Assembly (NCBI GenBank): GCA_963781675.1
Contig: CAWAGF010000007.1
Span: forward strand, 62,001-126,000
Length of the DNA: 64,000 nt
Direction: 5' to 3'
Source of the DNA: SCTD01 sp963781675
GTDB lineage: Bacteria; Actinomycetota; Actinomycetes; Mycobacteriales; SCTD01
Part shown: positions 26,820 to 37,059 of the stretch, piece after piece
How positions within the stretch are numbered: the stretch's first letter is position 1
How the letters are laid out: each line of letters starts with the position of its first letter
Made by a program: the position numbers and the translations under genes
Notes under the pieces: model-generated
Database searches by the model: none
What the model was told of the DNA's origin: nothing
The model's input: the letters and a program-made list of their open reading frames with translations, nothing else

Positions 26820-28492
26820 TTAGCTGTTGAGGGAGACCTTGGAGAAGTCCTCGATGCTCACCGGGCTCGGCACGTAGCCCTCGACGCCCTTGGCGAAGGC
26901 GAGCGCCGGCTTGGTGTGGACGTACGGCACACCCGGCAGGAACTCCATGATCTTCTTGTTGGCGGCCTCGTAGGCAGCGGTGCGCTTGCCCTCGTCCGGC
27001 TCCTGGCGAGCCGCCTCGAGGTCGCTGTAGATGCTCTGCTCCAGGGGGCCCCACGCGGTCTGCTTGGTCCGGAAGAAGGTCCCGATGAAGTTGTCCGGGT
27101 CACCGAAGTCACCCGTCCAGCCGAGCAGGCGCATGCCGCGTGCCGCCGGTGTCGACCGCGTTGAGGTAGTCCGGGTTCCACGGGGCGGACTTCGGGACGA
27201 CCTTGAAGCCGGCGGCCGTCAGGTCGGCCGAGAAGGCCTGGAAGTTGCGCGACCGGGTCCGGCATGTACGGCCGGCTGACGCCGGTCGGGTACCAGAACT
27301 CGAGCGTCGGGTTGGCGACGCCGGACTCCTTGATGAGCTGCTTGGCCTTCTCGACGTCGTAGTCGTACTCGGGGACGTCGTCGGCGTAGCCGAACAGGCT
27401 CGGCGGCATGAACTCCTTGGCGACCTCGGCGCCGGGCGGGTACTTCGCCGTGACGAGGGCCTGGCGGTTCAGCGCGTGGGCGATGGCCTGGCGGATCTTC
27501 AGGTTGTCGAACGGGGCCTTGGCGGTGTTGAAGCCGACGTAGCCGACGTTGAACGCCGGGCGCTCCTGGATCTGGAACCCCGCGCCCTCGAGCGCGCCGA
27601 GGTCGGCCGGGTCGACGAGGTCGTAGCCCTGGATCTCGCCGGCCTCGAGGGCCTGGCGACGCGCCGGGCCGTCCGCGATCGGCTTGAAGATGACCTTGTC
27701 GAGCTTGGCCTTGTCGCCCCAGTAGTCGTCGAAGCGGGCGAGCACGAGGCGGTTGTTCGGCTCGTACGTCTCGAGCTTGAACGGGCCGGTGCCGACCGGG
27801 TTCTTGGTGCCGAAGGTGCCCTCGAAGCGGGGCTCCTCACCGGTGCCGGTGACCTTGTCGGCCTCGTACTTCGTCAGGGCCTCGGGGCTCGCGATCGAGA
27901 ACGACGCGAGCGCCAGGCCGGAGAGGAAGGAGGCGGACGGGCTGGTCAGGTTGATGACGGCCTTGCCGTCCTGCGCCTCGCAGCTCTTGTAGAGGCTGGT
28001 GCCGAGCGCGGGGTCCTCGTTCTTGGCGTAGCCGCTGAAGACGGTCTGCCAGTAGTAGGACACCGAGGCGCTCTGCTGGACGCCCTTGAAGTTGTACCAG
28101 CGGTCGAAGTTCGCGCAGACGGCCTCGGCGTTGAACTCGGTGCCGTCGTGGAAGGTCACGCCGTCCTGCAGCGTGAACGTCCACGTCGTGCCGGCCTCGT
28201 CGGACTCCCACTCCTTGGCCAGACCGGGCACGATCTCGGTGCCGCCGGGCTCGGTCGTCACGAGCGTCTCGAACAGCTGGCGCACCACGCGCAGCGACTC
28301 GCCGTCGCTGACGTAGGCGCCGTCCATGCTGATCGGGTCCGCGGAGGTGCCGAACACCATCGTGCCGCCCGTCTTGCCCCCGGCGGTCCCGTTGTCGTCG
28401 TCGCCGCTGTCGCCGCCGCCGCAGGCAGCGGTGCCGGCCAGCAGGCCGGCCAGACCCAGGGCGAGAACGCCCTGGCGTCGAAGGTTGCGCAT
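26820..28492 (-). pseudogene. Peptide ABC transporter substrate-binding lipoprotein, two frameshifts
   Basis: This is a family 5 extracellular solute-binding protein of about 550 residues. The signal peptide ends in GTAACGGG, a plausible lipobox. KPTGTGPFKL-like text appears as KNPVGTGPFKLETYEPNNRL, and FNTAKAPFDNLKIRQAIAHA is typical of the family. Frame breaks occur near 27250 (after YMPDPV) and near 27136 (before MRLLGWTGDFGDPDNF). Removing one base at each restores a continuous protein to the stop at 26820. It heads the transporter unit; 15 bases separate it from dppB. The ligand is not predictable beyond peptide-like. Confidence 0.82.
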
Positions 28493-28570
28493 CGCGTCTC
28501 CACCTCGTCCTGGGCTGGGATCAGCCCCTCGGCGGCCCGGTCGGGCGCCGATCGTGGCCGGACCCTAGCC

Positions 28571-28588
28571 CGCGCGGATCACCGCGCG
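28571..28588. other. Short inverted repeat upstream of the solute-binding protein gene
   Basis: CGCGCGG at 28571-28577 pairs with CCGCGCG at 28582-28588 around ATCA. It lies in the 205-base divergent gap between the transporter genes (minus) and the secreted protein gene (plus). The rest of the gap holds a TTGCGCAA palindrome at 28618-28625 and no clear -10/-35 pair. Confidence 0.25.
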
Positions 28589-28697
28589 CGGCGCATCGGA
28601 GCGGCCGCGGGTCGCGATTGCGCAACGATGGAGCAGGATCCGGACGTCCTGCGTCGAACTCTCCCGCACCCGGTCCCCTCCCCCGAAGGTGCACGCC

Positions 28698-29132
28698 ATG
28701 AAGCGCAGCCTGCTCGTCCTCACCGCCGCCGCCGTCGCCCTCAGCCCGTTGGCGGCCTCCGCCGCCCCGGCCAAGGCGAAGCCGCGCACGATCACGTTCG
28801 AGTACGACGCGCCCAGCGCGCTCGGCACGCCGGCGTTCAGCCTCAACGTCAGCGGCGTGGCCCCGGTGTGCGACGCCTACGCCGGCTGCTGGGACTTCAA
28901 GACGGCCAAGGGCGAGAAGACGCTCGAGATCAGCGCCTCCGACCCGTCGGCCGGGTTCCAGGTCTGGTTCGACGGCACCTACGCCGACAACGTGGTGTCG
29001 TTCTGCGGCAAGGGCAAGATCACCGTGTCGCCGAAGACCGCCCACGACGTGTTCGTGCGCCCGGCCCTGGACACCTGCGGCGCCGGCCCCGAGGGCGGCA
29101 AGCTCACCGCGGTGATCAGCCCGGCGGCGTAG
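28698..29132 (+). CDS. Small secreted protein of unknown function
   Basis: This 144-residue protein starts MKRSLLVLTAAAVALSPLAA, a clear Sec signal peptide with cleavage expected after ASAAPA (about 24). The mature part is a likely beta-rich domain with four cysteines (CDAYAGC, FCGKG, DTCGAG) that could form two disulfides. I do not recognise the family. The ATG follows a weak GAAGG motif. The gene is on its own, 26 bases before the next gene on the same strand. Confidence 0.7.
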   Translation: MKRSLLVLTAAAVALSPLAASAAPAKAKPRTITFEYDAPSALGTPAFSLNVSGVAPVCDAYAGCWDFKTAKGEKTLEISASDPSAGFQVWFDGTYADNVVSFCGKGKITVSPKTAHDVFVRPALDTCGAGPEGGKLTAVISPAA

Positions 29133-29158
29133 GCGCCTCCGCGTGCCACAGTGACGGC

Positions 29159-29899
29159 ATGCGGGCTGCTCTCGCGACGGCGTTGGCGACGGGGCTCGCC
29201 GCCGGCTGCCTGCTGAGCGGCTGCGGCACGGCGCCCGCACCGGACGCCCAGTCGGAAGCCCAGCCGGCCGCAGCGACCCTCGCCTCCGCCCGCCCGGTCG
29301 TCCCCCAGCGCGGGGCGTTCCGGCACACCGGGCGGGGCGAGTTCCGCGCGCGCACCGGCCCGGTGACCGCCGCCCGGCTCGGCAGCTCCTACCGCGCCGG
29401 CTGCCCGGTCGGTCCGGCCGACCTGCGCCTGGTGTCGCTGACCTACCTGGGCTTCGACGGGCGCCCGCACCAGGGGCAGCTCGTCGTCGCGCGGGCGCAC
29501 GCCGCCGGCGTGGTCCGGGTCTTCCGGGCGCTGTACGAGGCGCGCTTCCCGGTGCAGGGCATGCGCACGGTCGAGCAGTACGGCGGCGACGACGACCGCT
29601 CGATGGCGGCCGGCAACACCTCGGCGTTCAACTGCCGCGTGGTCGCGGGCGGGACGGGCTGGTCCGAGCACGCGTACGGCACCGCGCTGGACCTCAACCC
29701 GGTGCAGAACCCGTACGTGCGCGGCACGACCGTCGAGCCGGAGGCCGGCCGGGCCTACCTGGACCGGGGCCGGGTCCGGACCGGGATGGTCGTGCCCGGC
29801 GACGCCGTCGTGCGGGCCTTCGCGAGCGTCGGCTGGGAGTGGGGCGGCGACTTCCGGACGCTGAAGGACTACCAGCACTTCTCCGCGTCGGGCCGCTGA
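29159..29899 (+). CDS. M15-type D-alanyl-D-alanine carboxypeptidase-like lipoprotein
   Basis: This 246-residue protein has a lipoprotein signal peptide ending LLSGC (C22). The catalytic domain shows the M15 zinc pattern: H and D in WSEHAYGTALDLNPVQNPY, and the last His in GGDFRTLKDYQHF. The family trims peptidoglycan stem peptides outside the membrane. A region of about 30 low-complexity residues joins the lipid anchor to the domain. The two copies of a 38-bp palindrome begin just downstream. Confidence 0.82.
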   Translation: MRAALATALATGLAAGCLLSGCGTAPAPDAQSEAQPAAATLASARPVVPQRGAFRHTGRGEFRARTGPVTAARLGSSYRAGCPVGPADLRLVSLTYLGFDGRPHQGQLVVARAHAAGVVRVFRALYEARFPVQGMRTVEQYGGDDDRSMAAGNTSAFNCRVVAGGTGWSEHAYGTALDLNPVQNPYVRGTTVEPEAGRAYLDRGRVRTGMVVPGDAVVRAFASVGWEWGGDFRTLKDYQHFSASGR

Positions 29900-29928
29900 C
29901 CCCGCGGCGAGCGGTGCGCTGACCTCTT

Positions 29929-29966
29929 CGTGAAGTCCCCAGCACCAGGGTGCTGGGGACTTCACG
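29929..29966. repeat. 38-bp perfect palindrome, copy 1
   Basis: CGTGAAGTCCCCAGCACC is followed by AG and its exact reverse complement, an 18-bp perfect stem with a two-base loop. It starts 29 bases after the M15 peptidase stop. An identical copy lies at 30985-31022. It can act as a terminator, or it may be a dispersed repeat. Confidence 0.9.
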
Positions 29967-30032
29967 CGAACGGCATCCACAGGCGGCGCGCGACAAGCAC
30001 CGCAGTCGCGAGTGCGGGCGCACCTTCGCCGG

Positions 30033-30974
30033 ATGACGGTGCCGCTGCCCGACCCCCGCCCGCCCGGCTGGCAGGAGCTGGTCGAGCAGCAGGACCTCGT
30101 GATCGGGCGGCGCCAGGCGCGGCTCGGCGGGATGAGCGAGGACCAATGGCAGTGGCGCCTCGACAGCGGGCGCTGGCGGTCGGTGCTGCACGGCGTGGCG
30201 GTGGCGCACACCGGCGAGGTGACGGAGCGGCAGCGGAGCTGGGCCGCCGTGGTCTACGCCGGCGCCGACGCCTACCTGTCGGCGGACGCCGCCCTGGTCG
30301 TGCACGGCATGCGGCTCGCCGCGACGCGGACGATCCACCTCGCCTGCGCGAGGCAGGTCCGCCCGCAGCGCTTCCCGCGCGACGAGCAGGGGTCCGTGCG
30401 GGTCGACGTGCGCCGGGTCGCCGAGGCGGCGGCGCTGCGGCACCCGGCGCGCACGCCCCCCGTCCTGCGGCTGGCGCCGGCGGCGCTGCACGCAGCGGCC
30501 TGGGCAGGCAGCGACCGGGCCGCGGAGTGGCGGCTGGCCGCCGTGGTCCAGCAGGGGCTGGTGAGTGCCGCCGACCTGCGCCGTGCCGTCGGCGAGATGG
30601 CTCGCCTCCCGCGCTGCGCCCTGGTGCGTGACGTGCTCGACGACGTCGAGCTGGGCGCGCACGCCGCGAGCGAGCTCGACCTGCTGCGCTTCCTGCGCCG
30701 GCACGGCCTGCCGCTGCCGGACCGGCTGCAGCGGCCCGTCCGAGCCTCCGGCCTGCGCTACCTGGACGCCTGGTGGGAGCGGGAGCGCGTGAGCGCCGAG
30801 ATGGACGGCGCCCACCACCGCAGCGTCGGCACCTGGGAGCAGGACGCGCTGCGCGCCAACGACATCCAGCTCGTCGAGCAGCACGACCGGATCCTGCTGC
30901 TCCGCTTCACCCGCGGGCACCTGCGCCACGACGAGGCACGCGTCGCCGCCCAGCTGCGCCGGGCCCTGCGCTGA
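30033..30974 (+). CDS. AbiEi-like N-terminal plus DUF559 (PD-(D/E)XK-like) protein
   Basis: This protein of about 313 residues has an N-terminal region like that of AbiEi-type type IV antitoxins: a short winged-helix segment IGRRQARLGGMSEDQWQWRL, then RWRSVLHGVAVAHTG. The C terminus resembles DUF559/Vsr-like nucleases, with SAEMDGAHHRSVGTWEQDALR and LLLRFTRGHLR. This two-part arrangement is common in actinobacteria and its function is unknown. No AbiEii toxin gene is adjacent. The ATG at 30033 was chosen; a GTG at 30012 is possible. Identical palindromes sit on both sides of the gene. Confidence 0.7.
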   Translation: MTVPLPDPRPPGWQELVEQQDLVIGRRQARLGGMSEDQWQWRLDSGRWRSVLHGVAVAHTGEVTERQRSWAAVVYAGADAYLSADAALVVHGMRLAATRTIHLACARQVRPQRFPRDEQGSVRVDVRRVAEAAALRHPARTPPVLRLAPAALHAAAWAGSDRAAEWRLAAVVQQGLVSAADLRRAVGEMARLPRCALVRDVLDDVELGAHAASELDLLRFLRRHGLPLPDRLQRPVRASGLRYLDAWWERERVSAEMDGAHHRSVGTWEQDALRANDIQLVEQHDRILLLRFTRGHLRHDEARVAAQLRRALR

Positions 30975-30984
30975 CCCGCGGACG

Positions 30985-31022
30985 CGTGAAGTCCCCAGCA
31001 CCAGGGTGCTGGGGACTTCACG
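30985..31022. repeat. 38-bp perfect palindrome, copy 2
   Basis: This is identical to the copy at 29929-29966, with the same 18-bp arms and AG loop. It starts 11 bases after the stop of the AbiEi/DUF559-like gene and ends 27 bases before the end of the convergent M36 protease gene. Here it is well placed as a bidirectional terminator. Confidence 0.9.
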
Positions 31023-31048
31023 AGGTGGCCGGCGAAGGGGGCCTGGGG

Positions 31049-34000
31049 TCAGACCAGCCCGTAGCGGCGGCCGCGCACCAGGGCGGCGCCGATGCCGACC
31101 AGGAGCAGGGCCGGCAGGGCCAGCGGCAGCGGGCCCGTGGCGGGCAGGGACCCGCCGGACGTGCTCGGCCGCCCGGTGGCCGGCGGCGCGGCGTCCGGCA
31201 CCGGCGCGACGGCCGGCGGAGCCACGACCGGGGCAGCGACCGAGCGGCTGCCGAAGACCTGCAGCTCGGCGATGCGCACGTTCTTCTTCTGCGACAGCGA
31301 GAGCAGCGACTTCGGCGCGCCGGCCGCCGCGGCGGTCGTGAAGCCCATCGTGCAGTCCGGGTCGTTGAGCTCGTTGCCCTCGCCGTTGGCCTCGCCCGTG
31401 TAGGCCTGGCCGCCCGTGCACTGGTTGTCGAGCACCTTGATCCGGACGTGCGTGGCCTTGGTCTCCGGGATCGCGAACGTGCGGAGCTTCAGGTCGGCGA
31501 CGGTCGGGCGCGGGCGGTCCGCCGGGAAGGCGTCCTTGGCGACCAGCCGGGAGGTGAAGTCCGCCTCGTCGGCGCACTCCTTCCCGGTGGTGGCGTCGCA
31601 GGTGAGGATCTCGAACGAGCGCAGCGCGGCGAAGCGGCTCTGGCCGCCGGTGTCGTACGGCGCGTCGGTCGTGAGCTCGCACAGCGTGGCGTCCTGCGCC
31701 GCGACCTCGCTCTGGCAGACGGCGGGCCGGTTGGCCGCGCTGACCTGCACCTCGCGGACGAGCGAGGCGCCGCCCGCGAGCGCGACGGTGACCTGCTTGC
31801 CGCGGACGGTCGGCTCCTCCAGCGGGTTCTGCGGAGCGCCCTCGACCGAGCCCCAGTTCGTGCCCTCGCTGTCGTCGATGAGCTGCTCGAGGTTGCCGCC
31901 GTCACCGGTCGCCTCGGCGCCGTTGGTGAGCGACGCGAGGTTGCGGCGCAGCGGGAGGTCCAGCGTCGTGGTCTGGCCGGGCGCGAGGGTGACGCTCATG
32001 CGCTTGTGGCCGTAGCCGGGCGCCTGCACGTACAGCTCGTAGGTGCCGGGCACGAACTTCTTGGGCGCGCTGGTGGCCTTGCCCTCCATCGTGGCGACGG
32101 GGGTGATGCGCGCCTCGTACGTGCCGACGTAGACGTTGACCTCCTCCGGGGTCCCGGACTGCGGGACGGCGCGGAAGCGGAGCGTGGCGTTCTGCGCCGA
32201 GGCGACCGGGCTGCGGAAGCCCGCCTCGGGGTCGCGGTCCGCGGTGCTCTCGGTGAAGGCGTCGTCGCCCATGCCGCGCTTGGCGAAGGCCCCCCACAGC
32301 TCGGGCAGGTTGGCCCCGCCGTAGCGCATCTTGTCCGAGGCCAGGATCGCGTCGCGGCTGTCGAGCATCGAGGTGGAGCCCGGCTGCAGCAGGTAGCCGT
32401 CGAAGATCAGCTGGATCCAGCGCCGGTTGCCCGGGCAGACCGTGCTGGCCTTGAGGCCGTCGGCGCAGGCGCGCTGCAGCACCTTGTCGGCCTCCGGGAA
32501 CCTCGCGTCGTACTTCTCCACGAGCGCCTGGCGGATGTCGAACTGCGTGGCGTTCCAGATCTCGCCGTCGGCGTGCGGCGAGGTGGTGCCGTTGCCGTCG
32601 TACTCGATGTCGGAGAAGTTCAGCGGGCTGTCGTTCATCCCGTAGTTGCGGATGCCGGTCTTCTTGTCACCGGTGACGTACGGCGCGAGCGAGTAGCGGT
32701 TCTCGTCGGCGTACGGCGCGAGGCCGAAGCCGTTGAGGTACTCGACGGCCATCAGGTCGGACCAGGACTCGCCCATGGAGCCGGCCTGCGCGCCCGACAG
32801 GCCGTTGCTGCCGTCGGTCATCTTGTTGCTGATGGCGTGGCCGTACTCGTGGCCGACGATGCCCATGTCGTAGGCGCCGTCGGTGCAGGGGGCGTAGAAG
32901 CCGGCCTGCAGGGGCTCCCAGAGGTACTGGTTGGTGATGCCGGGCGTGCCGTCGTTCATGGCGATCTGGTTGGCGTTGTCGCGGCCCTGGAAGGTCGGGC
33001 CGCCGCCGATCGACCCGGACTGGCTGTTGCCGATCTCCGGGTCGTTCTCGCGCTCCTCGGCGTCGGCCTCGGAGCCGACGTTCTCGAGCTGCATGTTGTT
33101 GTTCTCCTCGGTGAAGCCGAGGTAGTAGCTCCAGTCGTGCATGCGGTTGTGCATGACGAACAGGTTGGTCGTGGCGGCGTCGACGTCGTTCAGCGACGGC
33201 GTGACGAAGCTCGTCTGGCTGCAGCCGCTGCTGTGCCACTGGTCGGTGAACGGGAAGTCGTACGTGCGGGTCGGGCTCACCGGCGAGACCGCGAGGTCCG
33301 GGGTGAGGAAGCTGGCGCGCGACGGGGCGGTCTGGGCGTTGTTGCCACGCGTGCTCTGCGACGGGCACGGCGACGCCCTGGTCGGTCGGCACCTCGTCGT
33401 AGGCGAACGGCGAGGCCGGGTTGCTCTCGCCGCCGAGGACGCGGGAGCACTCGGCGCCGGCGGTCCAGCACCAGTACTGCCGGTTGTCCGGCGTCTTCAC
33501 GCCCGCCTGCGGGAAGTCCGGGGCGTTCGGGAACACGCGCCAGTACGGGACGGAGGCGGCGCCGGGGGCGGCGGCCGTGTCGTCCGCGTGCTGGAGGCGG
33601 TTGCGGCGGTGCAGGACCTCGCCGGTCTCCGCGTCGACCATCGAGATGTAGGCGTACGGGTGCTCGCCGAGCAGGGCGCCCGGGTCGCTGCGCAGGACGA
33701 CGACCTCGTAGGCGAGGCGCACGCCGTCCCGCGGCGTCGGGATCGTCATCAGCCGGATCGTCTGCTGGTCGCGGATGCCCTCGAGGCGCAGCACCCTGGC
33801 GCCGTGCGGCGTCATGAGGTCGGTGACGTCGAGGTCCTTGCCGGCCAGGTCGACCTTCGCGTCCTTCGCGGCCGCGCGGTAGGCGTCGGTCAGCGAGACG
33901 GTCGCCCGGTTCGTGACGCGCGTGTCGCGGGTCAGGCTGGAGCTGACGTAGGCGACCCGGTTCTCGGGGTCGAGGCCGACCGTGACGACGCCGTCGAGGC

Positions 34001-34510
34001 CGGCCGGCGCACCGCCGAAGACCTGCTGGAGCTTGACGACGTGCGGGGCCTTGCGGTCCGGGTAGCCCTTGCCGGCCATCTTGGCGCGCAGCTCGGGGGA
34101 CTCCAGCAGCGGCACGTCGGTGGCGACCTCGAGCGCCTCCGGCACCACCTGCGCGGCGGTCAGGCCGAACAGGTCGAGGTTGCCGGCGAGGAAGGCGCGC
34201 GCCGCGTCGGCCGGCGCTGCCGGCGCGGCGGGCCGCTCAGGAAGCCGGCGTCGTCACGGGTGAGCACCTTCGGGGTGCCGAACGCGTTCCACACGGCGCG
34301 GGCGCCGAGGGAGCGCACCGCCGCCTGCTGGGCGGCCGACGGGGAGACCACGCCGGCCCGCTCGTCGGCGTCGGGGGCCAGCAGGCCGCCCTCGCCCTGG
34401 AAGCCGTAGGCGAGCGGGTCGATCGGGGCCGCCGCGGAGGCGGAGGGTCCGAAGGCGGCGCCGGCCGCGAGGGCTCCGGCGGCGACGACGGCGAGCAGGG
34501 GGCGGCGCAC
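31049..34510 (-). pseudogene. M36 (fungalysin-like) secreted metalloprotease with LPXTG wall anchor, two frameshifts
   Basis: About 1150 residues in three frames form one protein. The GTG start at 34510 has GGAAGGA upstream and opens a signal peptide (MRRPLLAVVAAGALAAGAAF). A propeptide-like region follows. The catalytic domain has TTNLFVMHNRMHDW and the zinc motif GHEYGHAISNK, then GESWSDLMAVEYL, as in M36 peptidases. Beta-sandwich-like regions follow, then LPATG, a hydrophobic helix and a basic tail for sortase anchoring. The frames break near 34228-34236 (one base missing) and 33342-33362 (one base extra). Restoring both gives a continuous secreted, wall-bound protease. Confidence 0.82.
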
Positions 34511-34613
34511 TGGGCGTCCTTCCGTACGGGACGACCCGCCGCACCGAGCCCAGGGGCAGGGGAGACGGGACTGGTCCGCCCGTTCTTCGCCGCCGCGCGC
34601 CCGCTTCCTGCCG

Positions 34614-34913
34614 CTACGCCCCGGTCTGTTCCGACGGGTCGTCGAGCCGCGCCCGCCGCGCCTCGCGCGCGGCCCGCCGCCGGTCCGCGGCGGCCATGGA
34701 CGCGCTGGCGAAGGCGTCCCGCTGCCTGCGGAGCAGCACCAGGCTGAGCAGCGCCGACACCAGCACCGCACCACCGAGCACGAGCAGCTCCTTGCCCCCG
34801 CCGAGCACCGCGCGCAGCACGGCCGCCGAGACGACGAGCAGCGCCAGGCGCAGCGCGGAGTAGACGGCGAAGGCCCGGCCCGGGCGCGGCGTCTCGCTCG
34901 TGGCGTCGCTCAT
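34614..34913 (-). CDS. DUF4229-like small membrane protein
   Basis: This 99-residue protein has two hydrophobic helices (about 15-33 and 43-61), followed by LLRRQRDAFASASM and a charged tail rich in Arg and Ala. The pattern and length match the actinobacterial DUF4229 family, whose function is unknown. The 103-base gap to the M36 gene contains only the leader of that gene. Confidence 0.7.
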   Translation of the reverse strand: MSDATSETPRPGRAFAVYSALRLALLVVSAAVLRAVLGGGKELLVLGGAVLVSALLSLVLLRRQRDAFASASMAAADRRRAAREARRARLDDPSEQTGA

Positions 34914-35007
34914 GACCCCAGGCTAGGCGCCCCCGGCAACGCGACGGGCGCCGCCGCAGCCTGCCGGTGGCAGGTGCGACGGCGCCCGGGGAGCGTCGTA
35001 CGAGGTG

Positions 35008-36990
35008 CTAGACCGCGGCGTCCATCTCGGTCCGGCGACGGCGGGCGACGACCGCGGCGGCCATCAGGGCGACACCCAGGGCCGCGAGGGCCTGCGAGGC
35101 GCCGGTGCGCGGCAGCTGCGGGGTGACCGTGGTCGGCGTGCCGGTGGCCGGCGTGCCGGTGGTCGGCGTGCCCGTGGCCGGGGCGGCGACGACGGCCGGG
35201 GCGAACCGGGCGTTGCTGCTGAGCGTGGCCATGTCGATCTTGACCGGGGCGCTGGTCAGCAGGCCGGCGACCTGGGTGATGCCGTCGAGGGCGGGCAGGT
35301 CCGCCGCACCCGGCAGGGCCAGGGCGGTCGGGATGCTCACCGACGGGAGGGTGATCGACAGGCCCTTGACGGCGGTGCTGGCGACGCCGAAGCCGTCCGT
35401 GATGCTCGTGCTGGTGCTCTTGGTCAGCAGGCCGACCTCGGGCGCCGGGATGGACAGCGTCGGGAACTGCGGGACCGTCGACAGGACGCTGGACAGCGTG
35501 CCGGTCAGGTCGGCGATGAGGCCGTTGACCGCGGTGAGCTGGGTGCCGGCCAGGTCGAGCAGGTCGACCGAGCTGGTGCCGAGGACGTTGGACAGGACGT
35601 CGGTGCCGAGGACGTTGAGGCCGGTGATCTCGCCGCCGACGACCTTGGCCGTCTGGCCGCCCTCCTTGTTGGAGGAGGCGGACGACTGGGTGAGGATCGA
35701 CAGGCTGTCGAAGCTGACCAGCGGGGTGCCGTCGAGCACGGCCAGGATCGCGCCGAGGAGGGCGTCGATCTGCGGCTGGACGTTGGCGAGCAGGCCCTGC
35801 AGCGCCTTGACGGCCGCGTCCAGCGTCGCCTGGAGGCCGTCGATGGCCGCCTGGATCGTGGCGATCGTGCCCTTCAGCGCGGTCACGGCGGCGGCGATGA
35901 CGTCGACCGCGGACTGGGCGGTGGACAGGTCGGTGGTGGCCTTGGTGACGGCGGCGGTCGCCGAGGCGACGGTGGCGTTCGCCGCGGTGACCGCGGTCTG
36001 CGCGGTGGTCACGGCGCCCTGGAGCAGCGGCGTCTTGACGAGCGCCAGGTCGAGGGCGCTGGTGGCCGCGGTCAGCTGGGCCTGCGCGCCGGTGAGGGTG
36101 CTGTTGGCGGCGGTGAGCTGCGACTGCGCGCCGGCGACGGCGTCCTTGAGCGGCTGGAGCGCCGCGGTCGCGGTGGCCAGCTCCTTCTCCTTGGCGGCGA
36201 GCTGGCTCTGCGGGCCGGCGAGCTCGGCGGTCTTCGCGGCGAGCGCGGCGGAGGCGTCGTCGACGGCCTTCTGGGCCGCGTCGATCGTCGCCTGGGCGGC
36301 GGCGGTCGCGTCGGTCAGCGCCTTGTTGGCGGCGGTGACGGCGGGGTTGACGAGGTCGAGCTCGCCGAGCAGCTCGTTGAGGACGCTGAGCGGCAGGGCC
36401 TTCAGGTCCAGGCCGAGGGCGGCGAGCAGGTCCGCCACGCTGGGGAGGGCCACGCCCTCGATGCTGATCTCCTTGGTGCCTGCCGCGCCGCCGGCCTTGG
36501 TGACCAGCGAGCTGACGTCGAGCGTGCCGTCGATGGCGACCGGCAGGCCCAGCACGTTCAGGCCGCCGAGGGAGTCGGCGCCGGCGGCGGTCTTGGGCTC
36601 GCCGCCGTCGTTGCTGGCCGTGGCGTCGAGGACCGGCGTCGTGATGCCGACCAGGCCGGCGAGCGCCGGGGCGACCGCGCCGGTCGACAGCGCCGGGGCG
36701 CTGACCGGGGAGCTCGCCGGCGTGACCGTCTGCTGGCCGTACGCCGTGCCGTCCGCGGTGAGCGGGGTGAGCAGGATCTTGGCGACGCTCTCGGCGCCGA
36801 GCATGTCGCTCAGCAGCTCGAGCGTGCCGGCGCTGACGGTGTGACCGCCGGCGGCGACGCCGAGCAGCGTCACCGACGACGACGCCACGCCCTTGGCCGG
36901 AGCCGGGGTGGTGGCCGCGGAGGCGGGGCCGGCGACGGCCGCGAGCAGGGCCGCGGCGGCGGCCGCGGAGAGGAGGGGAGAGGGACGCAC
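35008..36990 (-). CDS. LPXTG-anchored coiled-coil surface protein
   Basis: This 660-residue protein has a Sec signal peptide (MRPSPLLSAAAAAALLAAVA) and ends with LPRTG (about 626-630), a hydrophobic helix and RRRR, a sortase sorting signal. Two similar Leu/Ser/Thr-rich domains (with LGLPVAIDGTLDVSSL and LNVLGTDVLSNVLG) flank a central Ala-rich heptad region of about 200 residues from LTDATAAAQATIDAAQ onward, which should form a long coiled coil. A TGTP-rich linker (about 600-620) precedes the anchor. The GTG start has GGAG at good spacing. The family is not one I recognise; an adhesin or structural wall protein is plausible. Confidence 0.75.
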   Translation of the reverse strand: MRPSPLLSAAAAAALLAAVAGPASAATTPAPAKGVASSSVTLLGVAAGGHTVSAGTLELLSDMLGAESVAKILLTPLTADGTAYGQQTVTPASSPVSAPALSTGAVAPALAGLVGITTPVLDATASNDGGEPKTAAGADSLGGLNVLGLPVAIDGTLDVSSLVTKAGGAAGTKEISIEGVALPSVADLLAALGLDLKALPLSVLNELLGELDLVNPAVTAANKALTDATAAAQATIDAAQKAVDDASAALAAKTAELAGPQSQLAAKEKELATATAALQPLKDAVAGAQSQLTAANSTLTGAQAQLTAATSALDLALVKTPLLQGAVTTAQTAVTAANATVASATAAVTKATTDLSTAQSAVDVIAAAVTALKGTIATIQAAIDGLQATLDAAVKALQGLLANVQPQIDALLGAILAVLDGTPLVSFDSLSILTQSSASSNKEGGQTAKVVGGEITGLNVLGTDVLSNVLGTSSVDLLDLAGTQLTAVNGLIADLTGTLSSVLSTVPQFPTLSIPAPEVGLLTKSTSTSITDGFGVASTAVKGLSITLPSVSIPTALALPGAADLPALDGITQVAGLLTSAPVKIDMATLSSNARFAPAVVAAPATGTPTTGTPATGTPTTVTPQLPRTGASQALAALGVALMAAAVVARRRRTEMDAAV

Positions 36991-37059
36991 GATGGTCTCC
37001 AGAGAGCCGACGACAGGCGGACCGGCGACGAGGGCCACCGGGGTTCTCCAGCAGGATCG

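Noticed and set aside
28618..28625. TTGCGCAA palindrome as regulator site
   Set aside because: Eight bases are too short to name a regulator, and no second copy near a promoter was seen.
30033..30974. Complete AbiE toxin-antitoxin pair
   Set aside because: No AbiEii nucleotidyltransferase toxin gene is next to it, and the C-terminal part looks like DUF559, so a full type IV module is not supported.
29929..31022. Insertion sequence with terminal inverted repeats
   Set aside because: No transposase is present between the palindromes, and each copy is a full palindrome rather than one half of an inverted pair.
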